Position numbers and translations under genes: made by a program
Source: Polytrichum commune
Lineage: Eukaryota; Streptophyta; Polytrichopsida; Polytrichales; Polytrichaceae
Assembly: GCA_950295325.1 (NCBI GenBank)
Contig: OX485807.1
Span: forward strand, 27,809,666-27,873,665
Direction: 5' to 3'
Length of the DNA: 64,000 nucleotides
Shown here: piece after piece, positions 8,892 to 21,694 of the stretch
Position numbering within the stretch: the stretch's first letter is position 1
Layout: every line of letters starts with the position of its first letter
The notes under the pieces: generated by a model
Databases searched by the model: none
What the model was told of the DNA's origin: nothing
Seen by the model: only the letters and a program-made list of their open reading frames with translations

Positions 8892-11692
8892 ATGACGAGG
8901 AGCAGAGGGGTTGTGTTCCTAATCGTGCTGCTGGTGGGCACAATATTGGTGGCTGATCATGTCGCGGTAGCCTTTGATCATGCACCGACCGTGGCAAGGA
9001 GCAGCCCGCATCTAACTGCAACCAGTACGCTCGCAACGTCCACTTTGGCTGGTCATGACAAGTCGGGCAATGAAGTGAGGGCATTCTCAAAACAGTCCAC
9101 GGGGCCTAAATGGACCCCATGGAGGCCCCCAGTGGTGAATCTCAACTATTCTGTAGTCATAGGACCAGCCCAAGGAGCAATCATGTCGAAGCCCATTCGG
9201 GTTCATCTCATCTGGTATGTCGATCGATCACTCCTGCACCGACTTCATTGCAATCTACATGTCTCGGTTCTACATTAACTCTTGGCGCGACAATGCAAAG
9301 CTTACTGTGTGGACTGGAATCTGGATGAGAGATCGGTACACACTGAGGCAACGTCCTGGACAGTGGACAGATCAGACAATGAATTCGGATTCCTTGTGGA
9401 GATTGAGAATATGAGCTGATCATGCTGTTCGTGATGCTTGAATCAGCATGAATTTGCTCTGGAATTTGGATGACAGTACTCTCTGATAAGGTGTGGTGGG
9501 TTGCATGTATGGGTCGTGGGGGGTGAAACCCAAGGCCACGATTCGCAAAGCCATCAGGTCGCTGACTCCCCCCACGCCCACTGAAGACATGCCCAATCTG
9601 GCCAACTGGTGGAAGATTGTTACGGAGTATAGCCAAAGCGATGGCGCTCGCGTGACCATTGGGTCGGAGGTGACGGATTCCTACTCCAAGGGGAAGGCGC
9701 TCGGGGACGTGCAGAATTCCACCATTGCTGAGGACATCATCCGGGGCAACATCGGTCCCAACAAGCTCCCTTCGGACCCCGTGAACGGGATTTACCTGAT
9801 CATGACCACCTCCGACGTTACATTCGTGGGGGGAGGTTTTTGCGGGTTCCACTGGTACTCAAAATATGCATTTCACTCAACGGATTTCCATTGTGAACGA
9901 ATTAGAAATTACAAGAACCGTAGGGCGCTGTTGTGACTTGCCAAACCTCCATCATGGGATCAGTCACAGTAGGGAACGGACACATAATCCACATATTAAC
10001 AGGAACGGCCTTGAATTCAAGTTCCCAAAAGCTAAGCGGAGAAATTGCAGGCCGAGATTCTCTTACCTTGACCTACCCATTCCGTTTCCAAATGGTTTTC
10101 GATTAGTTGTCGGACCCCACCAGAAGCGCTCTGTAAACGAAGGGAGCTGAGAAAGGTGAACCAGGAGGAAAGTAACGGTCGCGACTGAGCTTCCAAGGAA
10201 TTAGTCGCACTACACACCTAATAAAAAGACTACCTGAATTTAGGAGAAAGCATTTCAGACAGTGTTTCGGAGACGTTCCATGCGGAGGTTCTTGTGGAAC
10301 ATTCCATGTTGTGTGCCAAGGGATACGGCTCATTAACGCAGTGTATGATATTGTTGTTGCTGTAACAGGTACATGTGCATCGACAGCAGCAAGTCCTGCA
10401 GCGATGCCAAGAACTTGCTGGTCTACGGGTTCATGCCGTTCCCGGGGCAGAAAAACCAGCTGGTCCAGGTATGCAATGTGTACGATCCCTACGGCCCGAT
10501 CCCTCTGCCGGCACCGAACGATGCAGCGTCACCAATTGGTGGGGCTTTGGATTCCTTCATCAGCGCCATGATGCACGAGCTCATGGAGGCCGCAACCGAC
10601 CCCTACGTCAGCGCGTGGCGCATGAACTCCCACGAGAACTCGGAAGCGGGAGATTTATGCGCGTATTCTTATGGGGGAGGGGACTTCTATTATATCGGAC
10701 TGCCGAGCATCTACGGCGCCCATGCCAACTGCTCCAAGTCCCGTTGTGAATTGTATCGAGGTGTCCATGCGATGCAGTGGGTTCCGACTGGAGAGATTTT
10801 CAACATCTTTGGAATAGGTGGTTCCAGGTTTCTTGTGCAAAAGATCTGGAGCTTGGCCAATAAAGGCTGCCAATTACAAGTGCAAGGTAAGTACATCTGT
10901 TGATCGGTCGATCGTTCAGTTTATTAATTACCCTTAAAAGCTCTCAGACCCTCATCCTCCAGCCCGGAATAGCTTGCATCATACGGAGGTGGTGAATGCT
11001 ACTGCTAATTTGAGGTCATGAATCATCGTTTAGCAAATATAACCCTCATTGATACCCTGCAGTTCGCAATGGGTCCAATACTTGTTCGGGTACTTTACAA
11101 ACTGTCACGTACGCCATGGGTAGCTTGAAACCTTCACAAGTCGTCAGCTTGTTTACAGTGGCACCGGGCACACAATTCATCCAGTTACATTATATGTCTC
11201 AATTCAGGCTCATGTCCCAGGACTATTCCATGGAATTTGCGTAGGTCATGTTTACTGCATCAACATGGGATTTCTCTGACACACTGTTGTTTCGGGGGTT
11301 TCTAATGTGCATCGCTCCAGACGCTTGCAAGGCATCAACCACATTGACTGCTCCGTCAGGGGTGATCGAGCGAGGAGTGCATGCATTCGGTTCCATCCCG
11401 TTGCAGACATACGGCCCTGGGGAGAAGTGCACGTGGGTGATCGACGTGCCCAAAGCCAAGACCTTGACTCTGACTTTCAACAGTGTGGCCACTGGTTACG
11501 ATCAGCTGGACCACATCGATGTGTTCCAGGGCGGGGTGCTCCGGAAGAAGATAAACGGGGCCTCCATCAGCTCGGTGGTGGTGAAGTTGAGCGGAAGCTA
11601 GCAAGGCGGCGGTGCGGTGGACGAGCTATGGTGGCCGCAGCCCCTTCCCTGATGCAACTGGCTTCTACATGACTTACTCCTCCACTCGATAA
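8892..11692 (+). pseudogene. EXORDIUM/PHI-1-like secreted protein with C-terminal CUB domain (damaged copy)
   Basis: Four exons: 8892-9214, 9507-9854, 10369-10886, 11321-11692 (about 520 codons). The first ATG in the duplicated frame is at 8892 and is followed by a signal peptide (VVFLIVLLVGTILVA). Residues about 70-225 are EXORDIUM-like (PF04674): PIRVHLIWYGSWG, NLANWWKIVTEY, NGIYLIMTTSDV, GFCGFHW. Exon 3 adds MMHELMEAATDP and GDLCAY, an HE..EA.TDP arrangement recalling metallopeptidase-like relatives rather than flowering-plant EXORDIUM. Exon 4 is a CUB domain (CTWVIDVP, LTLTFNSV, DHIDVFQG). Donors and the exon 3 and 4 acceptors are canonical. Two lesions: the exon 2 acceptor reads GCAT instead of the CAG kept in the other copy (30747-30749), and one extra base near 11598-11602 puts a TAG inside the CUB domain, after which the frame recovers to a TAA at 11690. 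A role in the cell wall or apoplast is likely from the family. It may be a pseudogene or an allele with altered splicing. Confidence 0.75.
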
Positions 11693-12954
11693 CAACCAGC
11701 AGCTAGCTGCCATTGCTCAATGATCAGCTCATAAGACAAATGAAGCGATTAGTATCATTCAATAGACAGACCTACGCGGGCTTTGGAATGGATCTAACCA
11801 GCATTGCACCTGCGAAGCGTGATGTATTTTGAAACTCAGTAGAAATAAGCAAGGTGACCTTGATAATGCCATGCCAAACCGCATCGTTTATTTGTTTCTT
11901 CGTCATACATGTCGATTTGACAATGTTGAGTGGGGTTGCATGGTTTCTTTTCGGTGTACTTACCTCTGATGAATCCCCAACACCATACTAAATTGAAACA
12001 CGAGACACCTGTACACTTCCCCTTGTACACGAAAGCGCAAAACTATCGTCTCAAATATCCCAATGCTCTTCGTCAAATGTCATAATGCAAATAAGTTTTC
12101 ACGTTGAAAAAGTTACTTATGTTCACGAACAATATCACATTGGCAATTGACGCTGTGACACTTTGAAATTTCTGGCGTCTAGTTTAGGCCCTTGGCAAAT
12201 AGTGCACGTGACGTTAAATATCACAAACGGTGTAGATTAAATTGGAGGTTATTGATTCTATTTCCGGAGTCCAATCGCCCAAAACACTTATTTTACAGGT
12301 TATTACAGAATCCACTGCGTTTTCACCATCGCAAAGGATGAGTTTATGTGCCCACCACAAATTCCTCTTTTATCTTATGGTAGCCACGGACGCTGGGTGC
12401 AATGTTTTGCAGATGTGGTTTCCTTCCTCCTTCGAAGTTCTTGATTTGCAAGCTAGACACTGCACTTGTTGTAACTTGGAGCCGGTTCGCGTGGGCTCCC
12501 CAGGTCGCTCATAGAGGCAAAGTCCCAACCAGTGTGTATGTTTGACAAATTTCATTTGACGTTCAACTTCAAATCCAAACTGTCACATGACGTTTCCAAA
12601 AATGAAAGTGAATGTCAATTCACATATACATTCTATTCTAAAATGTCACCTCAAAATTTGGGTTACATAATATTTCAAAAAAACCAATATTTTGAATAAT
12701 CAAAATACAATCTTGATTTGTAACAATTAAAAACTATCAATCGAGTGTAAGTATCCTTCGGTCTCGCACATTTCTCCACATGTTGAAGATGGTAGCCCAA
12801 TCCATTGCATTCATTTCAAGCTCACAATGGGCTGTATTCATGAATTCAATATCACTCAGTAAAAGTTCACCCCTAATTTTTTTTCAAATTTGGCAAAATA
12901 ATGCATGTTTCGGGAATTAATACCACACGCACTACATGGGACAATCGGTGTAGT
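11693..12954. other. Non-coding DNA downstream of the EXORDIUM-like gene
   Basis: The first few hundred bases should hold the 3' untranslated region. No gene, RNA or transposon end was recognised. Short frames at 12242-12555 have no family features. Confidence 0.45.
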
Positions 12955-13975
12955 TGGGCATTGACCAAACAAAGTATCTACCAGAGGTGTAGAGGGTAAA
13001 ACTGGTGAGGATGGAATATCTCCTAATATCTTAGATATTGGGCCAAATCAGGTGACAAACTTTAGGGCCTTGTGAACACTGATAAAAGTCCAGTATCACA
13101 CCCAAGTGCACAACTTCTGCTTTTTCCCCTTTGATAGAATCATACGGCTCCTCTTTCTTCATATTCTATGTGATCACTTGAACTTCAATTCAAGCATTAT
13201 ATTGAAGTATTATGATTTTCACATCGTACATTGACCTCAATGGAAAGGAATCTTGCACTATGCAAGTCTACCACCTCAAATCATCTTGTCAAGCTAAGAC
13301 AGCTAATCAACCTAAATGACTAGAGATTGGACTAGGTGGGAACTGACCAAAACATAGTATCTAGCAAGAGTGTAGATGGTACCACTGGTAATAATGGAAT
13401 ATCTACCATTATCCTAGATATTGGAACAAACTTCAAGGCACTGTGAACACTCATAGCATTCCACTGACAGACTCAACAACACTATTGATTCCAATCTAAC
13501 GTCAACTCAAGCATTGCATTGAATCAATGAGAATTCCACATTGTATATTAAACTCAAGTGAAGGGGATCTTTGCCCTATGCAAGACCTTAAAATTTAAAA
13601 CATTCTGAGCCGACATGGCTACTTTCCCCAATTTTCAATCAAACAAAGCACTCTAGATCTCCTCCCATTTTTAAAACTTCAAATCTAGTGACTTAGCAAT
13701 TGACCATACAAAAGTATTTATCACATATGTAGGCCGTGTTACTAGTGAGAGTGGATTATCTAACACTAGCCTAGAGTACATGACAAGCTTTAGGGACTTG
13801 TGAACGTTGTTGGCGTTCAAATTACAAACCCAAAAACAATATTGCTTCCAATCTAGCTTTAATTTAGGCATTGTGAATTATACATCGTACATTAAACACA
13901 ATTTAAAGGGGATATCTACACTATGCAAAGTCTACCTCAAATCATCCCAGTGTCAAGTTGAGACACCTCATAAAT
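12955..13975. repeat. Three-unit diverged tandem repeat (about 355-386 bp period)
   Basis: Units begin near 12961, 13347 and 13702. Each has, in order, TTGACCA.AC..AGTAT.TA, a GTGTAGA/GTAGG block, ATGGAATATCT or GTGGATTATCT, TAGATATTGG (lost in unit 3), CTTTAGGGCCTTGTGAAC-like text, CAAGCATT..ATTGAA, and a (C/T)ACTATGCAAG.CTACC-like end. No reading frame is shared, so this is non-coding satellite-like DNA. Confidence 0.7.
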
Positions 13976-16289
13976 AACCCAATATTTAACCAACCAAAGC
14001 ATCACTCTTTGAGATTTGTTGGGGCAAATTGTTCAGTAACATACATGCACAAAATAATCATGAAAATGAATCTACAAGGAAAAAGTGGTCTTGTCGTATT
14101 GTACTTAGCCTCCACCGCCTCTCTAATCACCATCATAGTTGTAGAGCCTTCCCGGTTACAAAGGAAATTACAAGAACAAGGTTGAATTTAAGTATGTAAG
14201 TGAGTGTAGGAAGTTCTCAAACTATTATGGAGTATGTTTTTTCAGATATTTGAGCTACAGTTTATAGTACTTAAGTTGCCTAGTAATACGTATCATTTCG
14301 ATTTCTAGCATGTCAATAGATACGGTTTTTTTTCTTCTTTTTTTTCTTTTTTTCTTCACATATCACAGTATGTATCAACTTTAAATTGTACGTATCAATT
14401 GACGTGCATTTTTTTGTGTGAGTTTTTGCGTGTCAAAAGTGAAAACTTGCAAAATCTTTGTCAAACATACACAATGGTCCCATCTTCTAAGCCTCCAAGA
14501 AACCATTAGAATATGGTCAACTATCATTAGATTCGGATCTCGATTATTGTATTAAAAAATAATCACGGGACTTATGTTAAGACTTTTTTCTCCAACCCAA
14601 TTCTCAACACAAGTCCCAAGCCTCGCCTCCAAAAAAGTGTTGCCATGTAGGCATCCATGTCATGCTTGGCACTTTTTAAATACTTGGCACTCTTTAAATG
14701 CATAAGCAACACCGCATGATGCACAATTCTAATAAAATTTTGACCAAACATTGTACACATAAAGAGAATCACGTTTGAGCAAGCCGGACCACTACTACCC
14801 GCACCTAACCTCACCATCTAACTAATCATTTTTAAGTTTACACATGAGATATATCGACCAAGCCATCAACACAAAACATCAAAAATGTATCCTCCCTAAT
14901 TGAAGCAATCTGTGCCCGAGGCTAAGAAGTCAACCCCTAGTAGTCATTACCATTGGAGCTATACACACAAGAAGCATCAACCTACTTGAAGAACTACACA
15001 TTCCCCACCAATCATCGTAATAACAATATTGAGAGCAATACATCAAATAACCATCAAATACCTCATTAACCTTGTTTTCAATAACTATATGAAAATATTA
15101 TAAACAAATGTCGGTGCTCTCTTCATCATAAAAGGGAAGATAATTTACACAAGACTTACCTTAACCATATATGATAATTTTTTGTCGTAAAGCTTTGTGC
15201 CATTGATCCATTAAAGCGCATCAAAGTATGAATTATAGAAATATATATCTATATCTATATACCATTTGATGGGTGACTAGGAGGAGAGGAATGGTGCATG
15301 GAAAGAAAAGAATGGTTATAAATTAAATGGAGCCCACCTACCACAAGGTAGGTAGTACACCCTATCATATACCGAGGAGACTCTTGATATAGTAGGACCA
15401 ACATGCTCAATTTCATGCCAATAGTAATTTGATGTTAATGGATATTCTTGAGACATTTCCACATGTTGACCCAATTGTTCAAGCATTAATTGTTGTGGAT
15501 ATAGTATGCCCTCTCTAAGTATTAATTTACAAATGTTATTTTGCAATAAGTGTTACATTTTCCATGTCCCCTTGGAAAATTACACTAGTAAGTGTTATTT
15601 GTTACTATGCTATGAAACATCTACTCTCCTCTTTGTTAATTTACACTATATAATCATTATTTGCACCAAAATCCACGAGTTTTAAATTTAAGTTCTATTG
15701 TTGAGTGTCCAATTCTTTTGGAAACTTAAGCATATGTTCATTGAGTCATTGGTATGTCTATCAATATCTATTTCTTATCTTGGTTTCTCTTCTTGTGACT
15801 CTCACTCTAGTGATTGCACATGTGTCAAGTGCTATTCACTTGGTTTGTTGTGTTATGCAATCGAACATTGCAAATGCAGGTTACCACTAGTATCTTTTGT
15901 AGGCCTTCATTTTGCTATAAGGTCAAATCTATAAGAGTAATTCATCATCATTTCTCATACTCAAGAGTCTCATCAAACAACAATAGACTTTTATTTTTGT
16001 CACTAAATAAGTGCAACTAGATTTTTACTATTAATATGTGTGATGGTATTTTATAATCATTGCTCATGACTCCATTGTTACCACATGACTATAACATTTG
16101 AAAGTGTTATTTTAAATATATTTAAAACCTCACCTTCTCTAATTGTTACTATGTTAGAATTCCATAAGTGTTACAAATTAGTAACATTTACATAGTGTAG
16201 GCTATATGCCAAACTAACGATTCTACATATATAGACTTGGAGATTATGGCATGTTAGATGATGCTCATTGTGAATTCACAATGGTTAAC
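13976..16289. other. AT-rich gene-poor stretch with a MITE A fragment
   Basis: No gene was recognised. A T-rich run lies at 14328-14356. At 14565-14690, read on the minus strand, there is a fragment of MITE family A (ATGACATGGATGCC, GGCTTGGGACTTGTGTTGAG). The rest shows only short frames. Confidence 0.5.
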
Positions 16290-16548
16290 TGGATTGCTAC
16301 ACTAAATATTGTGTTTAGTGTCACCAATTCTATTCGTCTTGCTCAATAAGCCAAACAACTCATGTAGTGTCACAAAGACTAATGTAAAACTAACATCATT
16401 TGTCATTCTTTCTAAAAATAAACGAGGTATTAAAGATGTGCAATGTTGTAATTACTATCACTTACTAAGTGTTTTTTCATCCACATGTCAATCATTCATC
16501 ACAACATTTCATTATAGAAATGTTGGGATGTAGAATATACCAAAAGTG
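16290..16548 (+). repeat. Dispersed repeat, copy 1
   Basis: Diverged match to 21695-21965: both run from a TTTGT.TTTAG/GTG start through ATT.TATT.GTCTTGCTCA, AACCTAACAT..TTTGTC, CAATGTTG.AA.TA.T and AAATGTT.GGATG.A.AATA. Non-coding. Confidence 0.55.
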
Positions 16549-18168
16549 GATGAAGTAAAAGTAAGTGGGTATGAAAGGAAGGTGGTGGAATTGAGGATTG
16601 AAGAGTCGCAACCTAAATTAAGAATGGAAGGGAAAGTTCCAGAGAGGCATATTGATTATAGCCTAAATGGATCAAAAACCAATAGTCCCAAGCAATGACA
16701 CATTGTCAAAATGGTAACCAAGTGAGAGTTAATGGCATGAGATAACTAACTCTAAGTATGATAGACACATGTCAAGAAGTGTGAAAGAGAAGCTGAAGGC
16801 TTGAGATAGTCCGAGAATATAATCTAAGGGATGGGCATATTAAGAAAATGCAAGTTGAAAGAGAGTTGAGGTCATAGAAATAACGATGAGTTGTAATAGT
16901 CAATCAGCGCATAAGGAGGTTAGAAGCCGACAACATGCAAGAGGTTGGTTGAAGAGTGAAACAAGAGATGGAATATAGCCAGGGAGCAACAAGAACAAGC
17001 CAGGAGGGGAAGAAGTTGGAGTGCGAGGAGTAGATGAAGGACGATGAGGAAGAGGTTACTAGAAATTTGTCGGGGCGTAAAACATATGGTCGAAGTGATA
17101 GGTTGTTTACAATAAAATAACGAGTGGCAAGCCAAGAGGTCGCAATCATGATGGTGTTCAGTTGGCAATAGTCTAATTCACAAAGAACATACTTTGACAT
17201 GATTATGGAAAAGACTTTGTGATGATTGGAATTAGGTTAGGCTAAGCAATGAAGCTAATTAGCTTATGACGACTTGGCTACAACCTATAAACTATATGGT
17301 TGCTATGGAGTTATTGCATAAATTGAGCAAGCCTTTGTGTGTTGTGTGATAATGAAGAATATGAGATAAGTGAAATCCTCAATTGAAACTAATGAAAGAT
17401 GAATAAACAAAAAAACAATTTGATGGGTGTTTGGATTGGATTAAATGTCATTCTAGCTAAGGAATTATTACTAACCCCAAATGGATGAGGATCTTTTGTT
17501 AGTCTACGGCCAATACAAAATACGATTGTCGATATAAAGACTATCGCCTAAGCTCTTGAACTTCACGAGTGACATAGTGGATGAAAATAGAGTGATAGGA
17601 GTCCACGCACGTAGGATGGAACCACACATGACTGTGAAAACACCAATGAACCCTAAGAGTGTGAATTGAGCCTGATGAAGAAAGAATGGAGTAAAAGACA
17701 TACATTGTTCTTAAAAACTTCAATCCAACATGACATAAATCCTTATAGACACCAGCTCAGTCTTCCTTGAGACCTAGTACCCTGGTTGGGTTGGTTTGGA
17801 GTAATAGCAAAAGTTTATTTACACCCCTCAACATAAATGTTCGCAGTCCTATACTTGTAGTTTTTGTACAACACAATGTATTAATGGATGACACTAGGTT
17901 GGGATGTTTCGTTGCCTACTTTTGCGAATAAGAACAATCATCTAACAACTCTAGAATGCCTAGAGTGGGGCATTCATTGTCCGAGGCGAAATTCATAGGG
18001 TATACACGTTTCTCCAACTAATATTTTCCAAGTGGACTGCGACTAATTTGTATGCGTAGGTCGGTGATAGCATTTCGCATGAATCCACAATTCGTCTCCA
18101 CCACAAGCCCCTCTTCGCCCTCCCATAGCTCTTAGTTTTTTTAATGGGATGGCAAATTCCTTGTACTT
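16549..18168. other. Gene-poor stretch, possible decayed transposon
   Basis: Immediately after the dispersed repeat, one frame stays open for about 50 codons (16541-16698) with a charged composition, but no family motif was recognised. The rest, up to the small foldback at 18169, has frequent stops in all frames. Purine-rich composition on the plus strand (16550-17460) is notable and may mark an old coding element. Confidence 0.35.
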
Positions 18169-18325
18169 CATAACAATATTCAAATCCATAACAATATTAT
18201 ATAGGACTGCCAATGTGCCATGGAATATTCCAAGATATTTCCCACAATCTATCTTAATATGGGGGATATTATGTAGAATATTTTCAATCCCACATAACAT
18301 TGTTATGAATCTCAATAATGTTATG
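18169..18325. mobile_element. Small foldback/MITE-like element (about 157 bp)
   Basis: CATAACAATATT at 18169 with CCATAACAATATTATATAGG is an imperfect inverted match (about 30 of 38 positions) to the sequence ending CAATAATGTTATG at 18325. The inner part is also self-complementary. No clear target duplication. Confidence 0.4.
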
Positions 18326-19412
18326 TTATACATGATTCATTTATGACTATTATATCCGACTTAGTATTCTCACAACACTCCTTGATAGTCTTCAAAACGT
18401 TGTACGAAGTTGGTTTTAAATATATTTTTCCTTTGTTTATGTCATTGGTGAGACGACAAAAATCATAATCCTACAAATTGTTCTTGACAATGGGCTACAA
18501 AATTTTGTTGTAAATTTGGGACTCCTTCACGTCAGAGAAGGCATGGGTGTTTCAAGGTTTGGAAAGAAAATTCCAAGGACCTCAAGTGTTGCCTTCAAAG
18601 TGTCGCACCTCAAGCGAGCAATTTATATTTGTCACTTAAGTCTCTTCCAAAATAATCTCTGCATAATTAAACAATATCGTCATGAAGACATGAAAGTAAC
18701 AATATTTAGCTTTAAGAAATGTAGAGGACATAAATCATTCCCAAGCCACTCATCTCTATCAACCACAACACCACTAGAAAATAACGGATTCAGTTATTTT
18801 TAATTTGGTTGAGGTGAATTTTTAATCTGAGCTTTGCAAACAAGGAACCAACTTTATTTGGTAAATGGCATATTTGGTAAGTGATTATATGGGGGATACA
18901 ATTTCCAAATGAATATGTATGCTTATCAAAGTAACCGATTTCATTCAATGCTATTTTAAAAAACAAAGTCAACAATTTGTTTTGGACATTGTACCTATAA
19001 CATTAAATATTTGAATATTCTATAACCTAATTTCCTTGAATAAATAAATATTTTCTTATGACATATATATTATCATGTTGAATCACATGAACAATGCATA
19101 GATTTTGTAGTGATGCATAATTTTGTGAAGTTGACTAAACTTTGGCAATGCATTGTTCTTTGAGATTTTGTCTAAGCATGCTATTCTTTTTTCAAAAGTG
19201 TGTCATATGAATATTTCTTTGTTCATATTAGCTCCAAAATTTTGAGGAAAGTGGATGCAATTTTGATTTAGATTTGCTAACCATCTTGTACTAATCACGT
19301 GTTCCATACCCATTATAATCCACTATAATCACATACACAAGAAACTCCAAACACTTCGACTTGTGGACAATTGAAATAGACGACCCTCTGTTACTTTTTA
19401 ACTAATATGTCC

Positions 19413-19451
<39 letters not shown>

Positions 19452-20224
19452 ATGACATTCATTGCCATGGTTTGCAAAATTTGCGTCGGGCCTAACTCTT
19501 GGTGGTGGACCTAACGCAAATTCCGGCAGGCCATGCACCCTTATCTACAACCTGCCATGTAGGACTGCATGTAGAGTTTTCATCCACAATTTTTTCTTTG
19601 GGACTTTAGACCTTCACCTCCTAGTGTGAAGTGAACTTGGATGGTCTCCGCACTAGGTACACAACTCCCATATTATACGCAAGGGGCATTGGCATTAAAA
19701 TGGCTTCGAGGACGGCTTTTGACAAAATTATATCAAATTCCACAAAAACAAGAGGAACAAAAAGTTGGATGAAGACCAAATTAATTAAAATGAGATGTAG
19801 AAAAAATTAGGTTGCACATTCATCATAAAAAAACTCCACAACATATATAAAAATTTGATAATCCTATTTTAAAACCTTGTAGAGCATTTAATTGTAAAAG
19901 ATCCATACGAATAGTTGCCTCCAATTAAAATTTAAAAGACATTGGCAATGTTTTATTTATAACAATAAAATTTTACAATTTTATCTTAAAAACCAAAAAG
20001 TTGGGTGGTTCGGCCTATGCTACATGTATTTAAAAAATTCATATAATTAGGTTTTTAGGGTACTGATATGCTTCAAGGAATATTTCTTTATTATAAGTAA
20101 TACATTTTTGGATTCGTATTTAGAAGGGTTGCAAGAGTTTCCTACATTAAAACAAATTATATCACTCGAGATTGGAATAAAATACATTATAAGTGATTAT
20201 AATCAGGGACATATAATATAGGAG
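18326..20224. other. AT-rich gene-poor stretch with an (AT)n microsatellite
   Basis: No gene recognised. A pure AT dinucleotide run of about 31 bp lies at 19418-19449. Confidence 0.55.
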
Positions 20225-20330
20225 TTGCATACCTAGGATCTCCACCTTTTTGACCAATGAGAGCTCTTACATTGCAATGGTCATGGGTCTTCAATCTTGT
20301 GTGTGAAGTGGCCCTCAGTATCCAACCCCT
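20225..20330. mobile_element. Right-end remnant of the 4975-5467 MITE family
   Basis: ACCTTTTTGACCAATGAGAG..CTTACATTGCAATGGT and TTGTGTGTGAAGTGGCCCT match the last 90 bp of the element at 4975-5467. A similar end (CTCATGTGTGAAGTAGCCCT) closes a copy at about 21000-21178. No left end was found for either. Confidence 0.5.
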
Positions 20331-21227
20331 ATTGCGATGCAATAACTAAGTATAGGTACACGGATTCAAGTTGTATCCATCTTACTATGGCAAGATGCTC
20401 TATTCTTGTATTGTATCGAGGTAGTACCTCATAGTGAAAGATCTCTCATTTGAGACTGGCCCGTCATGTGGAGGTTTACCATTGCAAACATGATAAAACG
20501 ATGAGCAAACACACTCTAAACTCCGTAATATCACCCTTGTGGTAACCAAATTGCATGTGATGTTGAGAGATTTGTATTATTAACTTGGATATGTAATCAA
20601 AAATAATTAATGTAACATAACATTATGGAATAATACAAAGTCGACATTACATTAATGACAATAATTACAATGATGACAATGTGAGGCGTGTGAGCGTGTG
20701 GTTTGAGTTCTCTCAAATGCCCACACACCACGATCATTCATCTTCATACTCTCAAAGAAAATGCTCAAAGTCAAGGCATTTTTCCATTCTCCATTAAGTG
20801 CCAATGCTTGCATATCAAACACATGTTGCATAATCATGTGCAAACACCAATATAAAGCCTATGCAACAAGTATTCTCCTTCTCTCAAGATGATCCATCAT
20901 GCTCTCATTTCCTTTGTTTACCAATGTAAAACTCAAGAAAATAATGAAAAAAATAAAGAATGAACATATCTAACTTGTGAGGTAGGGTTGCCCCTCTTTT
21001 CCCACTAATAAAATATGCAATGGTCCCTCAACATGATCCATTCTCACTTCACACTATGTTTGAGGGCCCGTCACTACACAAAATGGTTTTCCCAACACCC
21101 ATGGTACGGCATTTGGATGATGAGGGCCCTCACTATTTCATGGTCATGGCCCTTGGCTCATGTGTGAAGTAGCCCTAAACTTGCATATTTGTGTTGTTCT
21201 CCATAGGCCGCTCCGGTTTATGTTAAT
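20331..21227. other. Gene-poor stretch
   Basis: No gene recognised. It includes the second right-end remnant of the TAA-flanked MITE family at about 21000-21178. Confidence 0.45.
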
Positions 21228-21530
21228 TTGCTCTAAGGTATGTGGGTGCTATTTGGTTCCATTTTCATATTGTCTAACTCCTACCGATTACATTTACACA
21301 ACATAAACTCATGTTGCATTAGCATATTATCTACGAAGAAACATGTGCAAAATTTGGGCCTCCCTTGCTTTAGTTATAAAGGTTATTGGAAGTGCATGTT
21401 TTGTTGATTTCTTAACTGGATACATAGGTCCTCCCAATTGTGTTCACTATTAGGTGTGGAGCAATTACTAGTATTTGAAAACATACTCCAATTTATTTAA
21501 ATATGTATCTTTATGATGTTTGCTCTTTGA
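21228..21530 (+). repeat. Dispersed repeat family C, diverged copy
   Basis: Matches the direct repeats at 56822-57051 and 57847-58076: GGT.TG.GGGTG.TATT..GTTC, ACAT/CTACACAACA.AA, GTTGCATTAGC/GTTGCTTTTCA, GGAAG.GCATGTTT.GTTGATTTC and ACATAGGTCCTCCCAATTGT. Non-coding. Confidence 0.6.
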
Positions 21531-21694
21531 GCCTTACCGAACCACATACTGATCAAATCTAGGGGCTTGGTTAAGATACGTAACCGCAAAACACCCGCAT
21601 ACCTCAAAGTTCAAGGAATGGCCTTGCACCAAAGGGTAGGGTTAGACGCCACCTCTTTGAGCTGGACCCCATCGCTATTATCAACATAAAGGAG

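Larger units (their letters stand above)
7775..9600 (+). repeat. Segmental duplication, copy 1 (promoter and 5' half of the EXORDIUM-like gene)
   Basis: Matches 23812-24986 joined to 30220-30838. Homology begins near TTCAGGAAAATT (about 7785) and includes two MITEs, the TATA region, exon 1, intron 1 and the first part of exon 2. Identity is high (a few percent difference plus small indels). Confidence 0.85.

Noticed and set aside
9208-9852. 214-codon minus-strand open frame opposite EXORDIUM-like exon 2
   Set aside because: Antisense shadow of a recognisable coding exon; no family features of its own and it spans the intron of the sense gene.
16904-17200. Minus-strand frames opposite a purine-rich stretch
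   Set aside because: Serine/leucine-rich output is expected from pyrimidine-rich antisense; no motif.
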